Shown here: piece after piece, positions 34,419 through 42,794 of the stretch | How positions within the stretch are numbered: position 1 is the stretch's first letter | How the letters are laid out: each line of letters opens with the position of its first letter | NCBI RefSeq assembly: GCF_024808875.1 | Contig: NZ_JANUCT010000021.1 | Location: 1 to 48,040 of the forward strand | DNA length: 48,040 bases | Direction of reading: 5' to 3' | Source of the DNA: Methylohalomonas lacus | Lineage (GTDB): Bacteria; Pseudomonadota; Gammaproteobacteria; Methylohalomonadales; Methylohalomonadaceae | Made by a program: the position numbers and the translations under genes | The notes under the pieces: model-generated | What the model was told of the DNA's origin: nothing | The model's database searches: none | The model's input: only the letters and a program-made list of their open reading frames with translations

Positions 34419-36290
34419 ATGGTGGCCGGATTGAATCGTCGGCTGACAATCATTCTGCACGACCTCGGCATGGCTGCCGTCGCCTGGTATCTGGCCTGGC
34501 TGGCGCGTTTCAATCTGGCCTTCCCCTATCCGCGCTGGGAGCTGAGCCTGCAGCTGCTCCCGGAAATCCTCATCATCCAGGGCTTTGTTTTCTGGTACTT
34601 CGGTCTGTACCGGGGGCTGTGGCGCTTTGCCAGCATCCCTGACCTCTGGAATATCATCAAGGCGGCCCTGCTGGGTGCGCTGAGCATATCGCTGGTGCTG
34701 TTCATACAGACCCGCCTGCAGGGCATACCGCGCTCGATCCTGGTTCTGTACCCCCTGTTTCTGATCCTCCTGCTCGGCGGCCCCCGGTTGGGGTACCGAT
34801 TGTTCAAGGATCGTCGCCTGACGCTGGACCGATCGGTGAAGAAACGGGTTTTGATCATTGGTGCCGGCCGGGCCGGCGAAACCCTGGTCCGCGACATGTT
34901 GCGCGAGGAGGGCGGCGCCCCGGTCGGTTTCCTGGACGATGATCCCGAGCTGGCCGGTAGTCGGGTACATGGCCTGCCGGTTTACGGCGGTATTGACCAG
35001 GTCAAGCGGGTGGTCGATCAGTATGAGGTGGACCTGATCATCATTGCGGTGCCCAGCGCCACCGGCCAGCAGATGCAGCGCATTGTCGCTGCCTGTGAAG
35101 AAACGAACCTGCCGATGCGTACGTTGCCCAGTCTGCAGGATATGATGTCGGGACGACCCGCACTCAGCGATTTGCGCGAACTGTCCATCGAGGACTTGCT
35201 GGGCCGTGACAAGGTCGATCTGGACTGGCCGGCCATCCGCCAGGGCATCCATCAAAAGGTCGTTCTGGTCAGTGGCGGCGGCGGTTCGATCGGCTCCGAA
35301 CTGTGTCGCCAGATAGCAGCGCTCGCGCCGGCGCAGCTGATTATCGTGGAACGCAGCGAATTCAACCTGTACCGGATTCACGCTGATCTGGAGGCCAATT
35401 ATCCGCAGGTCCCCCTGGTTGCCGTGCTGGGCGATGTCTGTGACCGGCAGACCGTGGACCGGGTTCTGGAACAGTATCAGCCGCAGGTCATTTTTCATGC
35501 GGCTGCCTACAAGCATGTACCGATCCTGGAACAGTACCTGCGCGAAGCAGTACAGAACAATATCATCGGCACCCGGCACATGGCCGAGTCGGCAGCCAGG
35601 CATGCCTGTGAGAAGTTCGTTCTCATCTCGACCGACAAGGCAGTCAACCCGATCAACATGCTGGGCAAGACCAAGCGTGCTGCCGAAATCCTGTGTGACA
35701 GCATGAACGGACAATCGGCTACCCGCTACATTACGGTGCGTTTCGGTAATGTGCTCGGATCGGACGGCAGTGTTGTACCACTGTTTCAGCGCCAGATCCG
35801 CGAAGGCGGGCCGGTCACGGTGACCCACCCGGACATGCAGCGCTATTTCATGACCATTCCGGAATCCTGCCAGCTGATATTGCAGGCCGGCGCCATGGGC
35901 GAGGGCGGCGAGATATTCGTGCTGGATATGGGACAACCCGTCAGGATCGCCTATCTCGCGGAACAGATGATCCGTCTGTCGGGTCAGGTGCCGAATCGGG
36001 ATATTGAAATTCAGTTCACCGGTTTGCGGCCGGGCGAGAAGCTTGACGAAGAGCTGTTCCACGACGGCGAGATGGTCGCCGAAACCTGCCATCCCAAGAT
36101 TCTTCTGGCCCGGCATACGCGCTGCAGTCACGCTGCATTGAATGAACTATGGCAGGCCATGCAGGAAGCCGCGACGCAGTACGAAGAGCAGCAGCTGCGG
36201 GAACTGATTGAACAATTGGTGCCATCGCCGGCCACCGACGGCGAAGCGGGCGGCAACATTATTTCGTTACACCAGCACAAGGTGTCTTGA
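34419..36290 (+). CDS. Membrane-bound UDP-HexNAc 4,6-dehydratase (WbpM/CapD-like)
   Basis: A 623-residue protein. Residues 1-130 contain about four membrane helices; residues about 140-260 form a first Rossmann unit (VLIIGAGRAGETLVRDML), and from about residue 280 comes the catalytic SDR domain (LVSGGGGSIGSELCRQI, AYKHVPILE, STDKAVNPINMLGKTKRAAE, RFGNVLGSDGSVVPLF). The usual Tyr of the YxxxK pair is Met here (M-L-G-K), as is known for this family. It makes a UDP-4-keto-6-deoxy-HexNAc, a step toward QuiNAc, FucNAc or bacillosamine-type sugars. CAGGGGG at 34404-34410 supports the start. Confidence 0.9.
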   Translation: MVAGLNRRLTIILHDLGMAAVAWYLAWLARFNLAFPYPRWELSLQLLPEILIIQGFVFWYFGLYRGLWRFASIPDLWNIIKAALLGALSISLVLFIQTRLQGIPRSILVLYPLFLILLLGGPRLGYRLFKDRRLTLDRSVKKRVLIIGAGRAGETLVRDMLREEGGAPVGFLDDDPELAGSRVHGLPVYGGIDQVKRVVDQYEVDLIIIAVPSATGQQMQRIVAACEETNLPMRTLPSLQDMMSGRPALSDLRELSIEDLLGRDKVDLDWPAIRQGIHQKVVLVSGGGGSIGSELCRQIAALAPAQLIIVERSEFNLYRIHADLEANYPQVPLVAVLGDVCDRQTVDRVLEQYQPQVIFHAAAYKHVPILEQYLREAVQNNIIGTRHMAESAARHACEKFVLISTDKAVNPINMLGKTKRAAEILCDSMNGQSATRYITVRFGNVLGSDGSVVPLFQRQIREGGPVTVTHPDMQRYFMTIPESCQLILQAGAMGEGGEIFVLDMGQPVRIAYLAEQMIRLSGQVPNRDIEIQFTGLRPGEKLDEELFHDGEMVAETCHPKILLARHTRCSHAALNELWQAMQEAATQYEEQQLRELIEQLVPSPATDGEAGGNIISLHQHKVS

Positions 36291-36387
36291 TAAAGCATAG
36301 GGCCAGCTGCTTTATTTGATAGCTGGATGAGCAGTTGTGGCACTGCTGCCGCAATACCGCCGCCACAATATCGGATAATGCGTAAAA

Positions 36388-36404
36388 GCCGGGAATTCCC
36401 CGGC
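36388..36404. promoter_or_regulatory. GC-rich hairpin between the dehydratase and ligase genes
   Basis: GCCGGG (36388-36393) and CCCGGC (36399-36404) form a tight stem 33 bases before the ligase ATG. The following bases are not a clear T-run, so attenuation or mRNA stabilisation is as likely as termination. Confidence 0.3.
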
Positions 36405-36437
36405 GCACTTTATAAAACTGAATAATACAAGACTCCC

Positions 36438-37682
36438 ATGCCACGGACGCTGACCGGCGACGTTTCGTCGCCTCCCATCCTTTATGCCAGTACCGCGGTT
36501 TTTCTGCTGGGCGCTTTGGCGCTGGTGGTGCCCAGCGGCTACTCGATTGGTGCCGTCCTGCTGTTACTGGGCAGCCTCATCTGGTTGTGGCGCCGCCCGG
36601 GTTATGAACTCGAGCGATCCGATTGGTGCATCATCGCTGTACTGGTCGCTTACGCGGCCCAGGGCATGATCGATGCCGGCCTGCGCGGCGACGGTCTGGG
36701 CGATATGGATCGACCGGTCCGGTTCCTGCTGGTTGTACCGGTGCTGTTGTTCCTGTTTGCTTATCCGCCGCGGCTGCCAGCGCTCTGGGGCGGTCTGGCT
36801 GTCGGCGCCCTGACTGCGGGTGCCTGGGCAGGCTGGCAGAAGCTGGCCGAGGCCGCCGTCCGTGCCGGTGGTCATACGCACCTGATTCAGTACGGCAACC
36901 TGAGTTTGATGATGGGATTCATCTGTCTGGCCGGCATGGGCTGGGCGATAAACCGGCGTTATGGCGGCTGGTGGGTTCTGGCGCTGGGGCTGGGTGCGCT
37001 GGGCGGGGTGCTGGGATCGGTGTTTACCGGTACCCGTGGCGGCTGGCTCGGGCTGCCGCTGCTGCTCGCCGTCCTGTTCTGGGGATATGGGCGATATTTG
37101 TCGGTTAAGGCCAGACTGGGTGTCCTGGCCCTGATCATTGCTTCGCTTGCCATGGTTTATGTCATCCCCCAGACGGGCGTTCAGGATCGCATCGACCGCG
37201 CCGGTACAGAACTCCGGGCCTACCTTGGCGGCGGGGAGCGCAGCTCTTCCGTGGGCTATCGGCTGGAGATGTGGCGCGGTGCCTGGCAGCTGTTTCTCGA
37301 GCGACCGGTAACCGGCTGGGGTGAGCAGCAGTATGTCGAGCAGATGCAGGCCATGGCAGGGAAGGGCGTCATAGCCCCGGGCGCCGGGCGCTACAACCAT
37401 GCACACAATGAACTGCTGGATACGGCGGCCAAACAGGGTCTGGTCGGGCTTGGTCTGTTATTGGCGCTGTACCTCGTTCCGTTGCTGCTGTTTGTAGGGA
37501 AGGTGCGTAATGAGCATGACGGCATCAATGCCCTGGCACTGGCGGGGATGCTTCTGCCCCTTTCGTATCTGGCTTTCGGATTGACGCAGGTCCCCATGCG
37601 CCATAATAGTGGTGTGATGATGTATGCCTTCTGGCTGGTGGTACTGTGGGGGACACTACGGGCGACGGAGCGCACACGTTAA
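36438..37682 (+). CDS. O-antigen ligase/polymerase-family membrane protein (WaaL/Wzy)
   Basis: A 414-residue protein with about ten to twelve membrane segments and a large periplasmic loop carrying RYNHAHNELLDTAAKQGLVG near residue 320, the His-containing signature of the Wzy_C/WaaL family. TGTRGGWLGLPLLLAV and WGEQQYVEQMQAM are further landmarks. These act in the periplasm on undecaprenyl-diphosphate glycans, either ligating to lipid A core or polymerising repeat units; sequence alone does not decide. No other Wzy candidate is present, so polymerase activity is possible. Confidence 0.8.
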   Translation: MPRTLTGDVSSPPILYASTAVFLLGALALVVPSGYSIGAVLLLLGSLIWLWRRPGYELERSDWCIIAVLVAYAAQGMIDAGLRGDGLGDMDRPVRFLLVVPVLLFLFAYPPRLPALWGGLAVGALTAGAWAGWQKLAEAAVRAGGHTHLIQYGNLSLMMGFICLAGMGWAINRRYGGWWVLALGLGALGGVLGSVFTGTRGGWLGLPLLLAVLFWGYGRYLSVKARLGVLALIIASLAMVYVIPQTGVQDRIDRAGTELRAYLGGGERSSSVGYRLEMWRGAWQLFLERPVTGWGEQQYVEQMQAMAGKGVIAPGAGRYNHAHNELLDTAAKQGLVGLGLLLALYLVPLLLFVGKVRNEHDGINALALAGMLLPLSYLAFGLTQVPMRHNSGVMMYAFWLVVLWGTLRATERTR

Positions 37683-37836
37683 TATTCTCAATGGATTACG
37701 GGTCAGGCCCGGAATGACTGGGATGGGGAATACGCTAAGCGCCAGGTCCGTAGGAGGCCCGACCCCGGGCCGAACTGTCGAGACGAAACGGGCTGGAGCC
37801 TGTAAAATTCCGCAAAAATATCCGGGTCATCTATCC

Positions 37837-38718
37837 ATGAGTATTCGCAAGGTCGTTTTCCCCGTCGCCGGTCTCGGCACACGCTTTCTGCCCGCCACCA
37901 AGGTCATTCCGAAAGAGATGCTGCCGGTGGTGGACAAGCCGCTGATGCAGTACGCGGTCGAGGAGGCGCTGGCGGCCGGCATTACCGATTTCATTTTCAT
38001 TACCGCGCGCGGCAAGGGCGTGATCGAGGATCACTTCGACAAGGCCTACGAGCTGGAGACGGAGTTGGCACGGCGCGGCAAGGACGACATGCTGGAGCGG
38101 GTGACGGATTTCATGCCGGAAGGCACGACGTCGATATTCATCCGCCAGCAGGAAGCGCTGGGACTGGGCCACGCCGTGCTCTGTGCCCGTGCGGCGGTGG
38201 GCAACGAGCCGTTTGCCGTTGTCCTGCCGGACGATCTGATAGCCGGCAACGGCCGCAATGTCATGCAGCAGATGGTCGATGTCTACGATCGGCAGCAGGG
38301 CAGTGTGGTGGCGGTCGAACGGGTACCGAAAGACCAGACCGATCGCTATGGCATTGTCGAAACCGGCGAGTTGCAGGAGCGTGTCGCACCGCTGACCAGC
38401 ATCGTCGAAAAACCCAAACCGGCGGCAGCACCGTCCAACCTGGCGGTGGTGGGGCGCTATATCCTCACGCCGCGAATTTTCGAGTTACTGCAGAACACCC
38501 GCACCGGCGCCGGTAACGAGATCCAATTGACCGATGCCATTTCCGCGCTGCTGGCGGAGGAATCCATCTACAGTTACGAGTTTGACGGTACGCGCTACGA
38601 CTGCGGCAACAAGCTCGGCTACCTGCAGGCCACGCTCAACTACGGCATCAGGCACGCCGAGGTGGGTGAAGCTTTCCGGGAATATCTGGATGGATGGAAC
38701 AACAGCCGGGACAGCTAG
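37837..38718 (+). CDS. galU: UTP-glucose-1-phosphate uridylyltransferase
   Basis: A 293-residue GalU. VVFPVAGLGTRFLPATKVIP and KEMLPVVDKPLMQYAVEEAL are diagnostic, followed by FITARGKGVIEDHFD, RQQEALGLGHAVLCARAAVG, VVLPDDLIAG and the C-terminal DCGNKLGYLQATLNYG. It makes UDP-glucose. The open frame runs upstream to 37624, but homology and normal family length start at ATG 37837. UDP-glucose could serve as a donor itself or be converted further. It is a core enzyme often kept at the edge of such loci. Confidence 0.93.
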   Translation: MSIRKVVFPVAGLGTRFLPATKVIPKEMLPVVDKPLMQYAVEEALAAGITDFIFITARGKGVIEDHFDKAYELETELARRGKDDMLERVTDFMPEGTTSIFIRQQEALGLGHAVLCARAAVGNEPFAVVLPDDLIAGNGRNVMQQMVDVYDRQQGSVVAVERVPKDQTDRYGIVETGELQERVAPLTSIVEKPKPAAAPSNLAVVGRYILTPRIFELLQNTRTGAGNEIQLTDAISALLAEESIYSYEFDGTRYDCGNKLGYLQATLNYGIRHAEVGEAFREYLDGWNNSRDS

Positions 38719-38779
38719 CCGGCGAATCCGCGGGCAGGCGCCAGTCATGTCCGACCAGTCAGCCTGCTATTGCAACATA

Positions 38780-39742
38780 TCAGGGCACCCAGCCCGAGCG
38801 ACGGAAGAACCAGTCCTTTCTGCGCTGCTTTCTGAATACCCAGTCATCGAGCTTTGCGACCGAGCCTTTGTTTGAGTTCATATCTTTCAGTGCTGCGAGT
38901 AGCTTGTTGTAGAATAATTTATCAGACTGCAACCGGCTCTTATAGCGGGGCGAGCTGATAATACCAATATGAGGATTGGTGTTGATTTCGTAAATTTGTA
39001 CTTTTCCATCAATGATCGTGTAATCGGCTCTGCCATACTCGATATTGCTGAAGGAGAACGCCTGCATTAATTCTTCTGCATTTGGTGTTGTCTGTATTCT
39101 GTCGTATTCCGCTTTAATCGTATTATCATTGGCAAGGCCGACTGTGCCATATTTAGCAGACCATTTATCTTCAAGTACGCCGGCAGTTTCCATAATCCTG
39201 TCGCCGCAGCGGAAGGCCGCAAATTTATAATAGAGTCCACGTATATCTGGCTCAGCGCAATATTCAACGATAATGAGTTCTCGCAAGGGGTAGCCATCCG
39301 CGACAGCCGACTCGATGGCTTGTTCGAGTTCCTGTTTGTTATTGATTAATTCGCCCGTCAAAATACCTCGATGCGCACGATTTGTACGCAGGAATACCGG
39401 GTAGCGATCCGGCTGCTCGCTGTCTCCGGCATGCCAGGCATTAAAGCGATTGAAACCGGCTTTATGGAGCTGTCTTAAAAGTAGATAGCGATCGCCTATG
39501 CGCGCTGGGTTGTTGTAAACGGTCTGGCCATTTTCTTTGAGTTTATTATAAATCCGACTTGCCAGCTCGAGTTCCCAGAAATCGAGTCGATCAAGATCCG
39601 TGAATATCCATGTGGCTGGGGGAAGCCGGCGCTGACGAAGCAGCCGATCGTAGCTCCAGATACTCACGGGGAGTCCGTCGGCTTCCTGTAACAGGCGCTG
39701 ATGCGTTCTCTTGTGGGAGCGGGTGGTTATGAAAACGATCAT
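38780..39742 (-). CDS. ATP-grasp family protein, paralogue B
   Basis: A 320-residue paralogue of 4713-5738. Shared landmarks in order: ATWIFTDLDRLDFWELELAS, PVFLRTNRAHRGILTG, LIIVEYCAEPDIRGLYYKFA, and YGRADYTIIDGKVQIYEINT followed by NPHIG. The Glu-x-Asn-x-Asn metal site is intact. It is divergently transcribed from the peptide ORF and HExxH gene, with TATAAT on the minus strand only 6 bases before the ATG (39754-39749). Its partner status with the peptide system is inference from adjacency; an amide-forming or peptide-modifying reaction is plausible but unproven. Confidence 0.75.
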   Translation of the reverse strand: MIVFITTRSHKRTHQRLLQEADGLPVSIWSYDRLLRQRRLPPATWIFTDLDRLDFWELELASRIYNKLKENGQTVYNNPARIGDRYLLLRQLHKAGFNRFNAWHAGDSEQPDRYPVFLRTNRAHRGILTGELINNKQELEQAIESAVADGYPLRELIIVEYCAEPDIRGLYYKFAAFRCGDRIMETAGVLEDKWSAKYGTVGLANDNTIKAEYDRIQTTPNAEELMQAFSFSNIEYGRADYTIIDGKVQIYEINTNPHIGIISSPRYKSRLQSDKLFYNKLLAALKDMNSNKGSVAKLDDWVFRKQRRKDWFFRRSGWVP

Positions 39743-39888
39743 TTATTTATTATAATCAATAAGTTATATCTTTAGTCGAGAATGATTGAACTACTTGACC
39801 GATGAAATAGAACAGTTACCATTTAGGGCGCAGAATCAATAAGATGTAATTGATCGTGCATACAAATCAACTGCCACGGGGATTAATA

Positions 39889-39999
39889 ATGCAACCAATA
39901 TCGCTTAATGCAAAAAACTTGCTCGGCTTTCGGCTGATTCATGCTAGCAAAGCAAATTCTGTGATTGGAAGTAAAATAGGTATGCCCAAGAATGTCTGA
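39889..39999 (+). CDS. Candidate 36-residue precursor peptide
   Basis: ATG 39889 follows GGGG (39878-39881) at a 7-base spacing and opens a 36-codon frame ending in TGA at 39997-39999. The peptide begins MQPISLNAKN and ends IGMPKNV. It has four Lys (9, 21, 29, 34), Arg15, His18, four Asn (7, 10, 23, 35) and no acidic residue or Cys, so it is clearly cationic. It has its own possible promoter, a terminator 66 bases downstream, and lies between an ATP-grasp gene and a HExxH peptide-hydroxylase gene. That is the usual geometry of a RiPP precursor, but coding status is inferred from context. Confidence 0.5.
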   Translation: MQPISLNAKNLLGFRLIHASKANSVIGSKIGMPKNV

Positions 40000-40065
40000 T
40001 AATAGGCCTTTTGGTATATCTGTCTTGCTGTGATTCCGTCAAAACAGATGCCAATTGCTGTTAAT

Positions 40066-40099
40066 GGGCCGGCCCGCTTATAAAGGACCGGCCTTTTTT
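40066..40099 (+). terminator. Rho-independent terminator after the peptide ORF
   Basis: GGCCGG (40067-40072) pairs with CCGGCC (40088-40093) and is followed by six T residues (40094-40099). It sits between the peptide ORF and the HExxH gene, where partial read-through would give much more peptide message than enzyme message. Confidence 0.7.
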
Positions 40100-40134
40100 A
40101 TTTATTTTTCTAAATTCGCATTCCTAATGTCACG

Positions 40135-41115
40135 ATGTCTACCACATTCAGCTTTATTCCAACGGGTAAACAGGGAATACACTGCGATGCAGCCATGCGC
40201 CGCGGGCTCGCCGACAGCCTGGATTATATTGTCGAGCAGAGCCGCGGCCAGGTGGACTTTGATGCGCCGGCGCTTCAGCGGCTTATAGATGGGCTTCGCG
40301 CAGGCGATTGGTATCCGGCGTCCACCTTCGGTATTTATTATGATCTCGTTCCGGCACTGACAGTCGGCGATCGCGAAACAGCCGAAGCGCTTTTTGGAGA
40401 ACTTGCGTCAGAGCATCCCCTGACGGAATCCTGTCGTGTGCTCGGCCTCGATGATCCGGCACTGGGTCATGTATCCCGCTACAAGCGCCTGCTGGATACT
40501 GACACAAGACAGTCCTTCAGTTTTCAGCCGCCCGCCCCGGAGCTTACGCGGGCTTTTGCGGACCGGTTACAGCACGCCCGCGAGGTTATCCGGCAGGTGC
40601 TACCGGATCTGGCCGCGGAACAGGAAGCCATTCTGCGGGAGATTATCCTGGCGGTTGGTGATACCGATTCGGATTACACGTTTGATGGTGGTTCTTCCTA
40701 CATGCTCTGGGGCGCGCTGTTTCTGAATGCCGAGTCACATACTTCCGACGTGGCCATGATCGATGTGCTGGCCCACGAGGCCAGTCACAGCCTGTTGTTC
40801 GGCTGCTGCACGGAGGAGCCCCTGGTTCTCAACGCCGATGACGAGCTGTTTACCTCGCCCCTGCGGCGCGATCCGCGACCGATGGATGGCATTTATCACG
40901 CGGCCTTTGTCTCTGCCCGTATGCACTGGGCCATGTCGCGGCTGCTGGAAAGTGATTTTCCCGATTCGGCGCAGCTCGCCGAGGCCGAATCCCGGCGCGA
41001 TGCAAGCAAGCAGGGCTTTGAAGCGGGCTATTCGGTCGTCGCCGAGCATGCCGACCTGACCCCGACCGGGCGGTCCATCATGCAGAAAGCCCGGGAATAC
41101 ATGGATAGTGTCTAG
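40135..41115 (+). CDS. HExxH-type putative 2-oxoglutarate-dependent peptide beta-hydroxylase
   Basis: A 326-residue protein. Its conserved part is VLAHEASHSLLFG (HExxH at residues 214-218) followed by EEPLVLNADDELFTSPLRRD, then PRPMDGIYHAAFVSARM with a third His at residue 255. This combination matches the HExxH domain found with peptide-modification systems (TIGR04267-like), several members of which have been reported as 2-oxoglutarate-dependent peptide beta-hydroxylases rather than proteases. The N-terminal 200 residues are mostly helical and unannotated. The ATG has no Shine-Dalgarno. The peptide ORF 136 bases upstream is the natural candidate substrate. Confidence 0.7.
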   Translation: MSTTFSFIPTGKQGIHCDAAMRRGLADSLDYIVEQSRGQVDFDAPALQRLIDGLRAGDWYPASTFGIYYDLVPALTVGDRETAEALFGELASEHPLTESCRVLGLDDPALGHVSRYKRLLDTDTRQSFSFQPPAPELTRAFADRLQHAREVIRQVLPDLAAEQEAILREIILAVGDTDSDYTFDGGSSYMLWGALFLNAESHTSDVAMIDVLAHEASHSLLFGCCTEEPLVLNADDELFTSPLRRDPRPMDGIYHAAFVSARMHWAMSRLLESDFPDSAQLAEAESRRDASKQGFEAGYSVVAEHADLTPTGRSIMQKAREYMDSV

Positions 41116-41187
41116 TCGACTCATTAGCCAGGCTTCCACATTGTTCGCGGCTGGGTCGCTGCTCCTAGTGGGGATTCAAACCAGGAG

Positions 41188-41291
41188 ATTCCGGATAGCC
41201 GCCATGCGGCTTCCGGAATGACGCGGTTTTTGTTGATCGCGGCATTGAATAAGCTGTCATTCCGGCCGACCGCAGGGAGAGCCGGAATCCA
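41188..41291 (+). repeat. Dispersed palindromic repeat, copy A
   Basis: Two hairpin units: TTCCGGATAGCC...GGCTTCCGGAATGAC (41188-41222), then GTCATTCCGGCCGACCG...GAGCCGGAATCCA (41256-41291). The same two units in the same order and orientation recur at 44823-44927. GTCATTCCGG/CCGGAAT(C) units are typical intergenic repeats of proteobacteria. A degraded relative may lie near 37700-37720 (GGCCCGGAATGAC-like). Confidence 0.75.
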
Positions 41292-41354
41292 TTTTGGGTT
41301 TGTCGGTGTTGGCCGGGCATGCCCCGAACCGCAAGAAAATATATAATCGCCAGA

Positions 41355-42758
41355 ATGTCTGATTCCATACTGCCCGTCATACTGTGCGGCGGCTCGGGGA
41401 CGCGTCTGTGGCCGCTGAGCCGTGAATCGTTTCCCAAGCAGTTCGTGCCGCTGATCGAGGGCAAGAGCCTGCTGCAGCTGACGCTGGAGCGGGTCAAGCC
41501 GCTGTCCGGCAGCGCCGTCTGCATCACCAACAACGAGCACCGTTTCCTGGTGCAGGAATCCATGGAGGCCGCCGGTATCGACGGGCGGCAGTTCCTCGAG
41601 CCGGCCGGGCGCAACACGGCGGCGGCGATGACGGTGGCGGCGCTGAACAGCGCGGCCGACGATCTGCTGCTGTTCCTGCCGGCCGATCACCACATCCCCG
41701 ACGTCGACGCGTTCGCCCGCACGGTGGCCTCCGGGGTACCGGCAGCTACTGACGGCTATTTCGTCACTTTCGGCGTGCAGCCAACCTATCCCAGTAGCGC
41801 CTACGGCTATATACAAAGCGGAGAAACGCTGGACTCGGCGGCCAGCTGGGTGGCACAGTTCGTCGAGAAGCCGACCGCCGAGAAGGCGCAGCAGATGCTG
41901 CTGGCCGGTGGCTATTTCTGGAATGCCGGCATATTCCTGGTGCGGGCGGCGACGCTGCTGGACGCGGTGAAAAAGCATGCCGAGGATATTTTTACCGCCT
42001 GCGAGCAGGCTGTGGCGCAACAGACCGAGGACGGCAGTTTTGTCCGTTTGGGTGGGCCGGCATTTCTGGACTGCCGCAGCGAGAGCATCGACTATGCCGT
42101 GCTCGAGCATCATGACCGTGTTGCCGTGGTACCGTTTGCCGGTGCCTGGAGCGACGTCGGCAGTTGGAACGCCGTCGCCGAACTGAGCCCGGCGGACGAC
42201 CACAACAACCGTGTCAGCGGCCAGGGACATACAGTCAATGCCAGCAACACCTACATCAACGCGCCGCACCGGCCCGTAGTGGCGCTGGGCACCGACAATT
42301 TGCTGATCATCGATACGCCGGACGCGCTGCTGGTTGCCGATACCCGCCAGGCCGAGCAGGTCAAGCAGGTCGTGCAGTTGCTGAACGAACAGGCATCGCC
42401 GCAGGCGGTAATGCACCGGCGCGTCGCCCGGCCCTGGGGGTGGTATGACAGCATCGACGCCGAGGCCAATTTTCAGGTCAAGCGCATCATGGTAAAGCCG
42501 GGCGCCAAGCTCAGCCTGCAGCTGCATCACCATCGCGCCGAGCATTGGGTGGTGGTCAAGGGTACTGCGCGGGTGACCAACGGTGACGCGGTATTCGATT
42601 TACATGAGAACCAGTCGACCTATATCCCTATCGGTACGCAGCATCGGCTGGAAAACATCACCGACCAGCCGCTGGAGATCATCGAGGTGCAGTCCGGCGA
42701 TTACCTCGGCGAGGATGATATCGTGCGGCTGGATGATACCTACGGTCGAGCCAATTAG
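41355..42758 (+). CDS. manC: Mannose-1-phosphate guanylyltransferase/mannose-6-phosphate isomerase
   Basis: A 467-residue bifunctional enzyme. The GTP-transferase domain has VILCGGSGTRLWPLSRESFP and KQFVPLI, then LEPAGRNTAAAM, FLPADHHIPD and FVEKPTAEKA. The C-terminal cupin isomerase domain has WGWYDSI, VKPGAKLSLQLHHHRAEHWV and STYIPIGTQHRLEN. It provides GDP-mannose and interconverts fructose-6-P and mannose-6-P. An upstream start at 41319 exists, but ATG 41355 begins at the conserved strand. No GMD or phosphomannomutase gene is in the window. Confidence 0.92.
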   Translation: MSDSILPVILCGGSGTRLWPLSRESFPKQFVPLIEGKSLLQLTLERVKPLSGSAVCITNNEHRFLVQESMEAAGIDGRQFLEPAGRNTAAAMTVAALNSAADDLLLFLPADHHIPDVDAFARTVASGVPAATDGYFVTFGVQPTYPSSAYGYIQSGETLDSAASWVAQFVEKPTAEKAQQMLLAGGYFWNAGIFLVRAATLLDAVKKHAEDIFTACEQAVAQQTEDGSFVRLGGPAFLDCRSESIDYAVLEHHDRVAVVPFAGAWSDVGSWNAVAELSPADDHNNRVSGQGHTVNASNTYINAPHRPVVALGTDNLLIIDTPDALLVADTRQAEQVKQVVQLLNEQASPQAVMHRRVARPWGWYDSIDAEANFQVKRIMVKPGAKLSLQLHHHRAEHWVVVKGTARVTNGDAVFDLHENQSTYIPIGTQHRLENITDQPLEIIEVQSGDYLGEDDIVRLDDTYGRAN

Positions 42759-42794
42759 AAATTTGGTATGGGTCCTGAAGGGAGTGGGGAGACA

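Larger units (their letters stand above)
39743..40134. other. Divergent intergenic region with peptide ORF and terminator
   Basis: This 392-base interval holds a candidate promoter (TTGACC 39795-39800, 16-base spacer, TACCAT 39817-39822), the small ORF at 39889-39999 and a strong terminator-like hairpin at 40066-40099. Confidence 0.5.

Noticed and set aside
34386-36131. 581-codon minus-strand ORF antisense to the WbpM-type gene
   Set aside because: Glutamine/histidine-rich translation typical of an antisense shadow; the plus strand encodes an obvious dehydratase.
37624-37836. N-terminal extension of galU
   Set aside because: The open frame overlaps the ligase end, and the extra 71 residues are not part of the family; start set at 37837.
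40135-41115. Zinc metalloprotease reading of the HExxH motif
   Set aside because: The downstream SPxRxDPRPxDGxxH region matches the peptide-modification HExxH family better than a protease.
41188-41291. CRISPR-like repeats at 41.2 and 44.9 kb
   Set aside because: Only two copies 3.6 kb apart, palindromic and of the common GTCATTCCGG intergenic type; no spacer array.
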